In this document: one piece after another, positions 1-5,343 of the stretch
How positions within the stretch are numbered: position 1 is the stretch's first letter
How the letters are laid out: each line of letters opens with the position of its first letter
Source: Desulfobulbaceae bacterium UBA5173
GTDB taxonomy: Bacteria; Desulfobacterota; Desulfobulbia; Desulfobulbales; Desulfobulbaceae
Assembly: GCA_002413355.1 (NCBI GenBank)
Contig: DHWV01000053.1
Coordinates: 11,169-16,511 of the forward strand
Length of the DNA: 5,343 nt
Direction of reading: 5' to 3'
The notes under the pieces: generated by a model
Seen by the model: the letters and a program-made list of their open reading frames with translations, nothing else
What the model was told of the DNA's origin: nothing
The model's database searches: none
Translations under genes and position numbers: made by a program

Positions 1-50
1 TCGGGCTCATAACCCGAAGGTCATCGGTTCAAATCCGGTCCCCGCTACCA
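1..50 (+). tRNA. Initiator tRNA-Met (fMet), anticodon CAU, 5' part missing
   Basis: This is the 3' two-thirds of a tRNA whose D arm and 5' acceptor strand lie left of the window. The anticodon stem is 1-5 paired with 13-17, and the loop CTCATAA (6-12) has CAT at 8-10. Three consecutive G:C pairs (GGG 3-5 with CCC 13-15) sit next to the loop, the hallmark of initiator rather than elongator tRNA-Met. A five-base variable loop (18-22) is followed by the T arm: stem 23-27 with 35-39 and loop TTCAAAT. The 3' acceptor strand is 40-46, the discriminator is A47, and CCA (48-50) is encoded. Position 72 is T, where E. coli initiators have A; with the usual C1 it would still leave the unpaired end initiators need, but C1 cannot be seen here. 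The initiator identity is a secure reading of the stem; only the missing half limits it. Confidence 0.93.
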
Positions 51-62
51 TAAGGAAATGCA

Positions 63-95
63 AGGGTCTGAGGCAGTCTGCTTCAGACCCTTTTT
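63..95 (+). terminator. Rho-independent terminator after the tRNA
   Basis: A perfect 9-bp inverted repeat (AGGGTCTGA at 63-71 with TCAGACCCT at 83-91) has an 11-nt loop and runs into a T tract (91-95). It lies 12 nt past the tRNA CCA end, so it should end the tRNA transcript. secB would then need its own promoter or read-through. Confidence 0.88.
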
Positions 96-130
96 GCGTT
101 GCCCTGGGCAGCGAGCGGCAGCGTCCGGGC

Positions 131-159
131 TTGAAGCGCAGTTATGACACAGGTAGTTT
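131..159 (+). promoter_or_regulatory. Weak candidate sigma70-type promoter for secB
   Basis: TTGAAG (131-136) resembles a -35 box. After a 17-bp spacer comes TAGTTT (154-159), only a partial match to a -10 box. It is the best-spaced pair I see between the tRNA terminator and secB. Transcription would begin around 166, upstream of the preferred secB start and downstream of the rejected ATG at 144. This is a weak motif match and mainly inference from position. Confidence 0.25.
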
Positions 160-180
160 TCACAGCAATCACCCACATAC

Positions 181-185
181 AGAGG
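181..185 (+). promoter_or_regulatory. Ribosome binding site that decides the secB start
   Basis: AGAGG lies 6 nt before the ATG at 192 and 3 nt before the adjacent in-frame ATG at 189. The spacing favours 192. The ATG at 144 has no comparable purine-rich site in front of it. Confidence 0.65.
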
Positions 186-191
186 CGCATG

Positions 192-656
192 ATGTCAGAC
201 GAGAACAAGGTGAACGCGCAGGAGCTTCCGATCTTTCGGATGCAGAAGATGTACATCAAGGATCTTTCCTTTGAGAATCCCAATGCTCCGCAGGTCTTCC
301 TGCCTCAGGAGCAGGAGGCCAAGGTGGATTTCAACCTGCGGCTCGGCAACAAGAAGGCGGACGATGACCACTGGGAGGTCTCCATCGCCGTCACCGCCAA
401 GGTGCTGAACCAAAAGGCGAACGACGCAGTCATGTTTGTGATTGAGCTGGAGCATGCGGCGGTTTTCCTGCTCAAGAACATCCCGGCGGAGCATGTACAG
501 CGGGTGCTGGCGGTGGACTGTCCCATGATGCTCTTCCCCTTCACCCGCCAAGTTGCCTCGCAGCTGGCTGTGGACGGAGGCTTTCTGCCTTTCCTGATGG
601 AGCCTATCAACTTTGTTGCCCTCTACGAGCAGCGGGCGCAGCAGAAGGCTGCCTGA
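192..656 (+). CDS. secB: SecB, protein-export chaperone
   Basis: SecB is a cytoplasmic homotetrameric chaperone that keeps preproteins unfolded and hands them to SecA for export through SecYEG. The segment YIKDLSFENPNAPQVF (residues 21-36) matches the family signature near the N-terminus. The CPMMLFPFTRQVAS stretch (110-123) and EPINFVALY (137-145) match the conserved C-terminal helix and tail (E. coli CPNILFPYAR and APVNFDALF). D24 and E28 align with E. coli D20 and E24, implicated in SecA binding, and E85 appears to correspond to E77. The ATG at 192 is chosen for its AGAGG site and because 154 aa is close to the 155 aa of E. coli SecB. Starting at 144 would add 16 residues unlike the family. 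The C-terminal tail is short and basic rather than acidic as in E. coli. The gene converges on the pilus operon and follows the tRNA terminator. The family call is secure. Confidence 0.96.
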   Translation: MSDENKVNAQELPIFRMQKMYIKDLSFENPNAPQVFLPQEQEAKVDFNLRLGNKKADDDHWEVSIAVTAKVLNQKANDAVMFVIELEHAAVFLLKNIPAEHVQRVLAVDCPMMLFPFTRQVASQLAVDGGFLPFLMEPINFVALYEQRAQQKAA

Positions 657-672
657 ACGAACGGCAAAAAAA

Positions 673-702
673 AGCTCCCGGACAGTGTTCCATCCGGGAG
701 CT
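673..702 (-). terminator. Rho-independent terminator of the secretin operon
   Basis: A perfect 10-bp inverted repeat (AGCTCCCGGA at 673-682 with TCCGGGAGCT at 693-702) encloses a 10-nt loop. Reading on the minus strand, the stem runs into a T tract (complement of the A run 666-673). The stem begins 20 nt after the lipoprotein stop. On the plus strand the stem also follows secB, but no T tract comes after it, so any effect on secB would be weaker. Confidence 0.9.
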
Positions 703-722
703 GAGTCTGGCTTGACGCAGGT

Positions 723-1778
723 CTATTGCTGCCGCTTGAGACCGGTCTCCACAAAGTCGTTCATCAAGGAGCTGGTCGCCTTCCTGATCGCCTGTTCAAA
801 AAGATCATCATACTGGCTGTCAGCCAAGACGGACTCCGGCGCGACCCGTACTTCCACTTGGTTGGTCCAGACCACTTGGGCATCATAGGCGTTCTGCACC
901 CAGATGCGCAGCCGCACCACCGCCTGATCGACTCTTCCGCCGTGGCTGGCCATTTCTCCGGCAGCTGCACCGCCCAGTATTGACCACGCTATCGTGTTCG
1001 CGCCCTTGCCGCCACTTACACCAAAGAATCCCTTGGAGTCGTCCGCATCCCACGGCCAGTCGGCATGACTGCCTATCGCCGCTCCCCATGCGCCGCCTGC
1101 GACTGTGTTGCCTAAGTTGTCGTACTTGCTTGAGTCAGCAAAGCCGAAGGCCATGCGGCTGGTCGAGCCAATGACAAAGGGCAGCAAACCGCGCTTGCGA
1201 GGATCCCATGTGTGCTCTTGGCGGGTGCGGAACTCCAATATTCTACCCCGGACAATATAGTCTGCGCCGAACCTGCGTCCGACTTTGACCACCTCTTGAT
1301 CGGTCAGACCGTGGGCACCGGGGCTGTCAGCAGCAGGATTCCTGCCGCCGCCCTGATAAGCCTGCTGCACCTTCATATATTCAGTGAGCTTGTTCTTCAT
1401 CACCTCAGACCAGTCTGGATCTTCCAGCTCGCTGGCCAAGGATGAGGAAGAAGCATCATTCGTGCCGTACTGGGCAGCATTGATGATTTTTTGCTCAACC
1501 AAATACTGAAACACATCTTCCGGCACCGGCGCGCCAAATCCCCTGCTGACCAAGCTGTTAGTCAGGGATTCAGTGATCAGCAGATGGCGGCGGAACGCTG
1601 AGGCGACGCTGTCGCCCTCGCTGTAATCGGCAAAAGGTAGAATAACCGCAGTTCTTCCCTTGCCGCTGTTGTCCGAATAGTCATCCGGGGTCATCACAGT
1701 CTCGACAGTGGTCTTGCCGCAGCCGGCCAGCAGCCCTGTCAGCAGTATCCCTGCGGATACAAGTTTCAGCAGGCTCAT
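723..1778 (-). CDS. Outer-membrane lipoprotein with CsgG/TolB-N-like core, last gene of the secretin operon
   Basis: The 351-aa product begins with a lipoprotein signal: a basic start, a hydrophobic stretch, and the lipobox LAGC with lipidated C20. Residue +2 is Gly, not Asp, so Lol sorting to the outer membrane is expected. The first core strand, TAVILPFADYSE (43-54), resembles the opening of CsgG and TolB N-domains. A helical region (about 57-140) follows, then ADYIVRGRILEFR (172-184), a CsgG-type 'GADYIVxG' strand. Two glycine-rich hydrophobic stretches (NTVAGGAWGAAIGS, 224-237; IAWSILGGAAAGEMAS, 263-278) flank a Trp/Asp-rich stretch. The chain ends with two strand-like segments (VVRLRIWV, 287-294; QVVWTNQVEVRV, 301-312) and a final helix. 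GGAG lies 5 nt before the ATG. It sits 31 bp after the secretin gene and just before the operon terminator, so a role at the secretin or pilus base is inferred, perhaps as pilotin or periplasmic collar. The lipoprotein call is strong; the fold is from motif resemblance only, and the function is unknown. Confidence 0.85.
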   Translation of the reverse strand: MSLLKLVSAGILLTGLLAGCGKTTVETVMTPDDYSDNSGKGRTAVILPFADYSEGDSVASAFRRHLLITESLTNSLVSRGFGAPVPEDVFQYLVEQKIINAAQYGTNDASSSSLASELEDPDWSEVMKNKLTEYMKVQQAYQGGGRNPAADSPGAHGLTDQEVVKVGRRFGADYIVRGRILEFRTRQEHTWDPRKRGLLPFVIGSTSRMAFGFADSSKYDNLGNTVAGGAWGAAIGSHADWPWDADDSKGFFGVSGGKGANTIAWSILGGAAAGEMASHGGRVDQAVVRLRIWVQNAYDAQVVWTNQVEVRVAPESVLADSQYDDLFEQAIRKATSSLMNDFVETGLKRQQ

Positions 1779-1809
1779 GGTTGCTCCAAATAAAGTGATG
1801 AGAATCCGT

Positions 1810-3747
1810 TCAGTTGATGATACGAGGCCGCAGCAAGATAATCAGCTCGCGTTTCGACTTCGACTTTGTCTCATAGCCAAACAAGTATTTCAGATAGGGG
1901 ACATCTTTGACTCCGGGGAGATATTCTCCGCTTTTGCTGTCAACCTCGCTGATCAGTCCGCCAACCACCAGCATAGAACCGTCTTTGATTTTAACCATAG
2001 TGCTCATCTCCCGCTTGTTCACCACGGGCAGGCCAATTTTGTTCCCTTGGCCAATATCAGCGTAGGTGATCGGTTCAGAAAGCTCAGAAGTGATCGGCAC
2101 CAGATTCATGACAATCTCGTTGTCCTGCTTCACCACTGCCGAAAGAGCCAAGCCTATTCCTGAAAGGATTTCACCTGTCGTGACGGTAGTGGACATTGCC
2201 CCGGACGCACCTGATGTCTCGCTTTTGATATCTTTGATGTAGGTCACGTTCCTTCCGACAGAAATCAGGGCGGGTTGGCCGTTCATGACGCTGATCTTGG
2301 GATTGGAAAGGATGGAAGTCTGCCCTTGATCCTGCAATGCCTTAATAAAGGAAGTGAAGTTGAAACCAGCCAATGTTACGCCCGTGGCGAGACCTTCTGA
2401 CATCGTGCTGCCGCTGGTGATGAAGGTTGCAGCAGTAGTGCCCATGGTCAAAGCATCTGTGATGGTGCGGCCCACAGATCGGCTGCTGGAGTCTGTAGCA
2501 GCAGAATTTGTGCTGTCATTTGATGAACTAGAAGAGGATGAATCAAGAGTGCTTCCAACGCTATTGCTGTTGGTGGTAGCATTGCTATTGGTAGTATTGC
2601 TGGTTGAGGTACTGCTGGTTGAATTAGTTGCCGAGTCTGTGGTTGTGTCAGAAAAATCAGCAGATGCACTGGTACTTTTTTGTTCGTCGTTGCTTGTGGT
2701 ATAGGTCTTCGTTTTGCCGTAGCGGATACCATCCCAGCTCAGACCTGCAAGCAGCATATTCCAATTAATGCCCAGCGAGGAGCTGTCGTTGAGCTGCACT
2801 TCAATGATCTTCGCCTCAATGATGATCTGCTTGTACAGTTCCTTTTCCAAGCTGCCAAGATAGCTATCGATTTTTTTCTGAAGAGACCTTGGCGCATTAA
2901 CGGTGATCAACCCCACCGGTTTATCAATGGTGTAGGTCGAATCGGTGGCAGAAACCCGGCGCGCCACAGGCGCAGGCGCAGCCTCCCCCTCAGAGGTTTT
3001 CTTCTTGTCAGCAGAAGCCTGCGCGACCCCTTTTTTTTCCTCTGGTTTGGCAGCGGTGGCATCCTTCACTTCAGGAGTCGTCACAGTTGCAGCCCACGTC
3101 TTGATGATGCTGTCAATATTTTTCTGGATGTTTTCCCAGATGTCGAATTTATTGTCGCTGCTGGAAAGGGCACTGCCTGTGTTCGTTCCGGTTGCAGTTT
3201 TGTAATCCTGCTTGACGAAGGGCATGGCGACATGATACTGCTTGGTCTCACGGTATTTGATAACCAAGGTTGATCCTTCCACTTCTTGGAAGTAATCAAG
3301 CTGGCGGAGAATATTGTCAATCGCTTCGTAAAAGTTGTCATTCGCCCTGACATCAATGTCAACCAAAAGCTCTTGATCAACATCAGGGGCCCAGCTCAAA
3401 CTCATATTTTTTGTTCTGACGATAGCTTTCATCGCCTCACGCAGCGGAATCGGCTGTGTGGTGGTGATGCTGGAACCAACCTTGAGCTGCAACCCTTCCA
3501 AACCGGATGCATTGGCACCTTTCTGAGAATCCGCATTTTTTTCCTCGCTGACCATATAGCCAGCCTGACGGAATCGGTCCGGCAGCAATGACGGCTCTAC
3601 AATTGTGCGGTGCTGCGGTGGCGGTTCAGAAACAGCCGCCGTCTTTGGCGGCGCAGATTTTTCGCTCTTTTCCACGCATGAACAGAGCAGAAGCGGCAGA
3701 AGGGCCGCCGCAAGACAGCCCGGCAGCAAGCGTGTGTACGTTTTCAT
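1810..3747 (-). CDS. mshL: Lipidated secretin of MshL/PilN type (outer-membrane pore of a type IV pilus or related secretion system)
   Basis: Secretins are multimeric outer-membrane channels through which pili or substrates pass. The 645-aa product has a lipoprotein signal with lipobox LCSC (C24), as in MshL and PilN but not PilQ. A Pro/Ala-rich segment is followed by an STN/N0-like domain (about 95-165: PLREAMKAIV, then DVRANDNFYEAIDNILRQL). A Lys/Ala/Glu-rich linker (about 219-264) leads to a secretin N-type domain (ITVNAPRSLQKKIDSYL, 281-297). The secretin domain starts at IIIEAKIIEVQ (308-318) and ends with LPGVKDVPYLKYLFG (610-624) and RELIILLRPRII (633-644), the family's C-terminal signature. 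Residues 348-426 form a Ser/Thr/Asn-rich insertion near the start of the secretin domain. Start: ATG at 3747 with a weak AGGA 10 nt upstream. The gap to the upstream gene is 30 bp, indicating co-transcription. The secretin call is very secure; the choice of MshL over PilN or PilQ rests on lipidation and overall layout and is less sure. Confidence 0.93.
   Translation of the reverse strand: MKTYTRLLPGCLAAALLPLLLCSCVEKSEKSAPPKTAAVSEPPPQHRTIVEPSLLPDRFRQAGYMVSEEKNADSQKGANASGLEGLQLKVGSSITTTQPIPLREAMKAIVRTKNMSLSWAPDVDQELLVDIDVRANDNFYEAIDNILRQLDYFQEVEGSTLVIKYRETKQYHVAMPFVKQDYKTATGTNTGSALSSSDNKFDIWENIQKNIDSIIKTWAATVTTPEVKDATAAKPEEKKGVAQASADKKKTSEGEAAPAPVARRVSATDSTYTIDKPVGLITVNAPRSLQKKIDSYLGSLEKELYKQIIIEAKIIEVQLNDSSSLGINWNMLLAGLSWDGIRYGKTKTYTTSNDEQKSTSASADFSDTTTDSATNSTSSTSTSNTTNSNATTNSNSVGSTLDSSSSSSSNDSTNSAATDSSSRSVGRTITDALTMGTTAATFITSGSTMSEGLATGVTLAGFNFTSFIKALQDQGQTSILSNPKISVMNGQPALISVGRNVTYIKDIKSETSGASGAMSTTVTTGEILSGIGLALSAVVKQDNEIVMNLVPITSELSEPITYADIGQGNKIGLPVVNKREMSTMVKIKDGSMLVVGGLISEVDSKSGEYLPGVKDVPYLKYLFGYETKSKSKRELIILLRPRIIN
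2470..2706 (-). repeat. Low-complexity Ser/Thr/Asn-rich segment inside the secretin gene
   Basis: This codes for residues 348-426 of the secretin, built almost wholly of Ser, Thr, Asn, Asp and Ala with no hydrophobic core. Short imperfect repeats are visible: TTNSN occurs at residues 385-389 and 391-395 (DNA 2581-2595 and 2563-2577, 13 of 15 bases alike), and TGCTGGTTGA occurs exactly at 2598-2607 and 2613-2622. The seven-Ser run (403-409) uses four different codons (TCA, TCC, TCT, AGT), so it is not a simple slippage product. Flanking secretin strands are intact, so this is an in-frame insertion or expanded loop. Confidence 0.75.
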
Positions 3748-3777
3748 TGCGCGTTTATCCTGTTGTCCTGAATTGGT

Positions 3778-5343
3778 TTAATTGGAGCGATTTCTGCTCA
3801 TGATATACGCCCGCAAGTCTTGGGGCACACTGAAGCCGGCATGAAAAATCGCTGTGTACGCCTTGTCCGCCTGCTCTTTCTGGCCCTGCTGATCAAGAAT
3901 GCGGGCACGGGAAACCATGGAGTCCAAATTCTCGCCGTACAACTCACTGCACTTGTTCAGCAGCTTTAAGGCGGCCTCGTATTGCCGCTGCCGTTCGCTG
4001 AACACGGCGTAGCTGAACAGAGCCTCGCGGCTCGGCTTTCCGATGCTGATGCTCTGATCAAAGTATTGCTGCGCCTGGCTGGCCTCCTCCATGTTGGCAT
4101 GGCCGATAGCCGCGTTCAAGGCCGCACTGCTGTTCTTTTTATCAGCAGCAAGAGCTTTTCTGGCGTAATACACCGCTTTGGCATTCTGATTGAGCTTGGC
4201 GAGATAAATCGAGGCAATTTTGTTTGCCAGCTTGCTTTTTTCCTGCTTCTCCACTTTATCCGGCCATACATCTAGACCCTTTTCATAAAGCTGGACAGCT
4301 GTCTCCAAGCCGCCTTCCTTCTCCGCCCTGATACCTAACGTCACCAACTTTTTAGCTTCCATAAGCTCCGTTGGCTGCGCCTGTTCCACCCCGCCGCCCT
4401 GCCCGATCACTATCGGACTTTTCTTTCCCCCGCCTGTTCCACCGTCCGGCTCAATGCTGAGTGAAGTTTCTGCCGCTGTTTTCTGCGGCCAGACAAATTC
4501 TTTGCTTTTCGGATAAATGACAATGGTGTTGAAGCGCTGTTCCTTGGCAAGATCCTTCAGATTGAGAATGACATCCAAGACAAAATCCCACGGCACCTCA
4601 TGCAGTGCCAGCGTCAATGTGCCAGAGACACCTTCGGCAACAATAATATTGTTGCCACTGACTTCGCCGAGCAAACGGAAAACATTGTGCAAATCAACTT
4701 TATAAAAATCAACAGTGATTGGTGCGCCGCTGTTGCCGCCAAGAGGAGACGAGCTTCCGCCAACCGGAGTGGTTCCAACTGCCGTAACAGGACCACTCAT
4801 GCTTCCGTTGGGATTTTTAATCGCCGGGGTCACCGTCGGCACGTCAATCGATGGAGATTCAGGAGCATTTTTTTTATCCCCTGCTTTTCCTGCTGGGATT
4901 GACATCAGCGCGGCATCTCCGGCAGGAGCAGCGGCAACTTCGTCTTTGAAAAAACTTTCAATCAAGAGAACAATGCTGCTGTCTTTCAGGCTTGAGGTAT
5001 ATGAAACGTATGGCTCAGGGAGATGAAATTCCAAGCGCAGCCGACTTAACCCAGCGTCCAACTTGTCAATGCCACCCAATTTTACTTTGAATGCAGCTAA
5101 CGGTGCGCTTAAATCTGTTTTCCCCAGCTCTGCATTCGCAATATCAATCACTATTCCTTTTCGTTCGCCACCTGGCAGCTCATATGCCGTATGTTCTGGC
5201 GGCTTGGCACAGAAAATGGTGATTTCCAAATTTTTATTAACCCGCTGCGCGGTTAATTTGACAATGCTGTTTTTTTCTATGGGGATAGGCTTGCTCTCTG
5301 GCACTATCTGCTGCGCTGCTGGCTGTGGCGGTGCTGCTGCGGG
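3778..5343 (-). CDS. AMIN-like, STN/N0 and TPR domain protein of the secretin operon, 5' end missing
   Basis: The frame is open to the right edge, where the codons read PAAAPPQPAAQQI before the GTG at 5304, so the true start and any signal peptide are outside the window. At least 521 aa are visible. Counting from the edge, about 24-131 look like an AMIN domain as in PilQ and AmiC (strand-rich, IVKLTAQRVNKNLEITIFC then GIVIDIANAEL), typical of peptidoglycan binding. A Gly/Pro/Ser-rich linker (about 132-208) follows. An STN/N0 secretin-type domain spans about 209-278 (ITVDFYKVDLHNVFRLLGEV, then LTLALHEVPWDFVLDVIL), very like PilQ N0. About five TPR helix pairs fill 329-508, the first with the pattern LG...G..A..LYEKGL..WPD. 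No secretin barrel follows; the chain ends with TAA, 30 bp before the secretin gene. A periplasmic scaffold role beside that secretin is inferred. MshN also carries TPRs, but I know of no AMIN or STN domain there. Domain calls are by pattern recognition: STN and TPR strong, AMIN moderate. Confidence 0.87.
   Translation of the reverse strand, partial: PAAAPPQPAAQQIVPESKPIPIEKNSIVKLTAQRVNKNLEITIFCAKPPEHTAYELPGGERKGIVIDIANAELGKTDLSAPLAAFKVKLGGIDKLDAGLSRLRLEFHLPEPYVSYTSSLKDSSIVLLIESFFKDEVAAAPAGDAALMSIPAGKAGDKKNAPESPSIDVPTVTPAIKNPNGSMSGPVTAVGTTPVGGSSSPLGGNSGAPITVDFYKVDLHNVFRLLGEVSGNNIIVAEGVSGTLTLALHEVPWDFVLDVILNLKDLAKEQRFNTIVIYPKSKEFVWPQKTAAETSLSIEPDGGTGGGKKSPIVIGQGGGVEQAQPTELMEAKKLVTLGIRAEKEGGLETAVQLYEKGLDVWPDKVEKQEKSKLANKIASIYLAKLNQNAKAVYYARKALAADKKNSSAALNAAIGHANMEEASQAQQYFDQSISIGKPSREALFSYAVFSERQRQYEAALKLLNKCSELYGENLDSMVSRARILDQQGQKEQADKAYTAIFHAGFSVPQDLRAYIMSRNRSN

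Noticed and set aside
1..62. tRNA 3' end as an integration attachment site
   Set aside because: No integrase, no repeat of the tRNA end and no composition shift is seen. secB directly downstream is a core gene.
144..191. Upstream ATG extending SecB by 16 residues
   Set aside because: It has no good ribosome site, the added residues do not resemble SecB, and it lies within the candidate promoter. The start at 192 gives the family length.
613..888. Plus-strand open frame overlapping the secB end and the terminator
   Set aside because: It runs through the hairpin and the antisense of the lipoprotein gene, with no ribosome site or family resemblance.
1779..1809. Separate promoter or small gene between the secretin and lipoprotein genes
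   Set aside because: The 31-bp gap holds only the lipoprotein ribosome site, with no promoter-like pair or hairpin.
1708..2163. Plus-strand open frame of 151 codons across the secretin/lipoprotein junction
   Set aside because: It is antisense to two supported genes and shows no recognisable domain.
2539..2700. Whether the repetitive Ser/Thr region is a CRISPR array or mobile repeat
   Set aside because: Units are short, degenerate, in frame and lack uniform spacers. It is a protein-level low-complexity segment.
2680..3273. Long plus-strand open frame (197 codons) opposite the secretin gene
   Set aside because: It lies wholly antisense to a secure secretin and its translation has no recognisable family pattern. 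Long antisense frames are expected opposite such codon use.

Overview
The window reads as ordinary chromosome from a Gram-negative bacterium. The evidence is a SecB export chaperone, an outer-membrane secretin and two lipoprotein signal sequences. SecB next to an MshL-like secretin suggests Pseudomonadota or a former deltaproteobacterial lineage (Desulfobacterota). I cannot name a genus. Base composition is near half GC throughout, and I see no mobile element, CRISPR array, integrase or composition break.

Left part, plus strand (1-656): the 3' half of an initiator tRNA (CAU anticodon, three G:C pairs at the base of the anticodon stem, encoded CCA) is followed by a clear intrinsic terminator. 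After a short gap with one weak promoter candidate comes secB, best started at 192 to give 154 aa.

Right part, minus strand (5343 down to 723): three co-directional genes with gaps of about 30 bp, almost certainly one operon. The first is cut by the window edge. It encodes an export-apparatus protein with an AMIN-like domain, an STN/N0 secretin-type domain and about five TPRs. The second is a 645-aa lipidated secretin of the MshL/PilN type. The third is a 351-aa lipoprotein with a CsgG/TolB-N-like core and two glycine-rich segments. A strong terminator lies just past the third gene, between it and the convergent secB.

Working model (inference): the secretin forms an outer-membrane pore for a type IV pilus, MSHA-like pilus or related secretion machine. 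The AMIN-STN-TPR protein would supply the peptidoglycan-binding and pore-docking modules that PilQ normally carries in one chain, plus a TPR scaffold like that of pilotins. The CsgG-like lipoprotein would be an accessory on the periplasmic face of the outer membrane. The individual families are known. The unusual points are the split PilQ-like domain layout, a 79-residue Ser/Thr/Asn-rich insertion inside the secretin domain, the CsgG-like partner, and A8 tracts in interdomain linkers.
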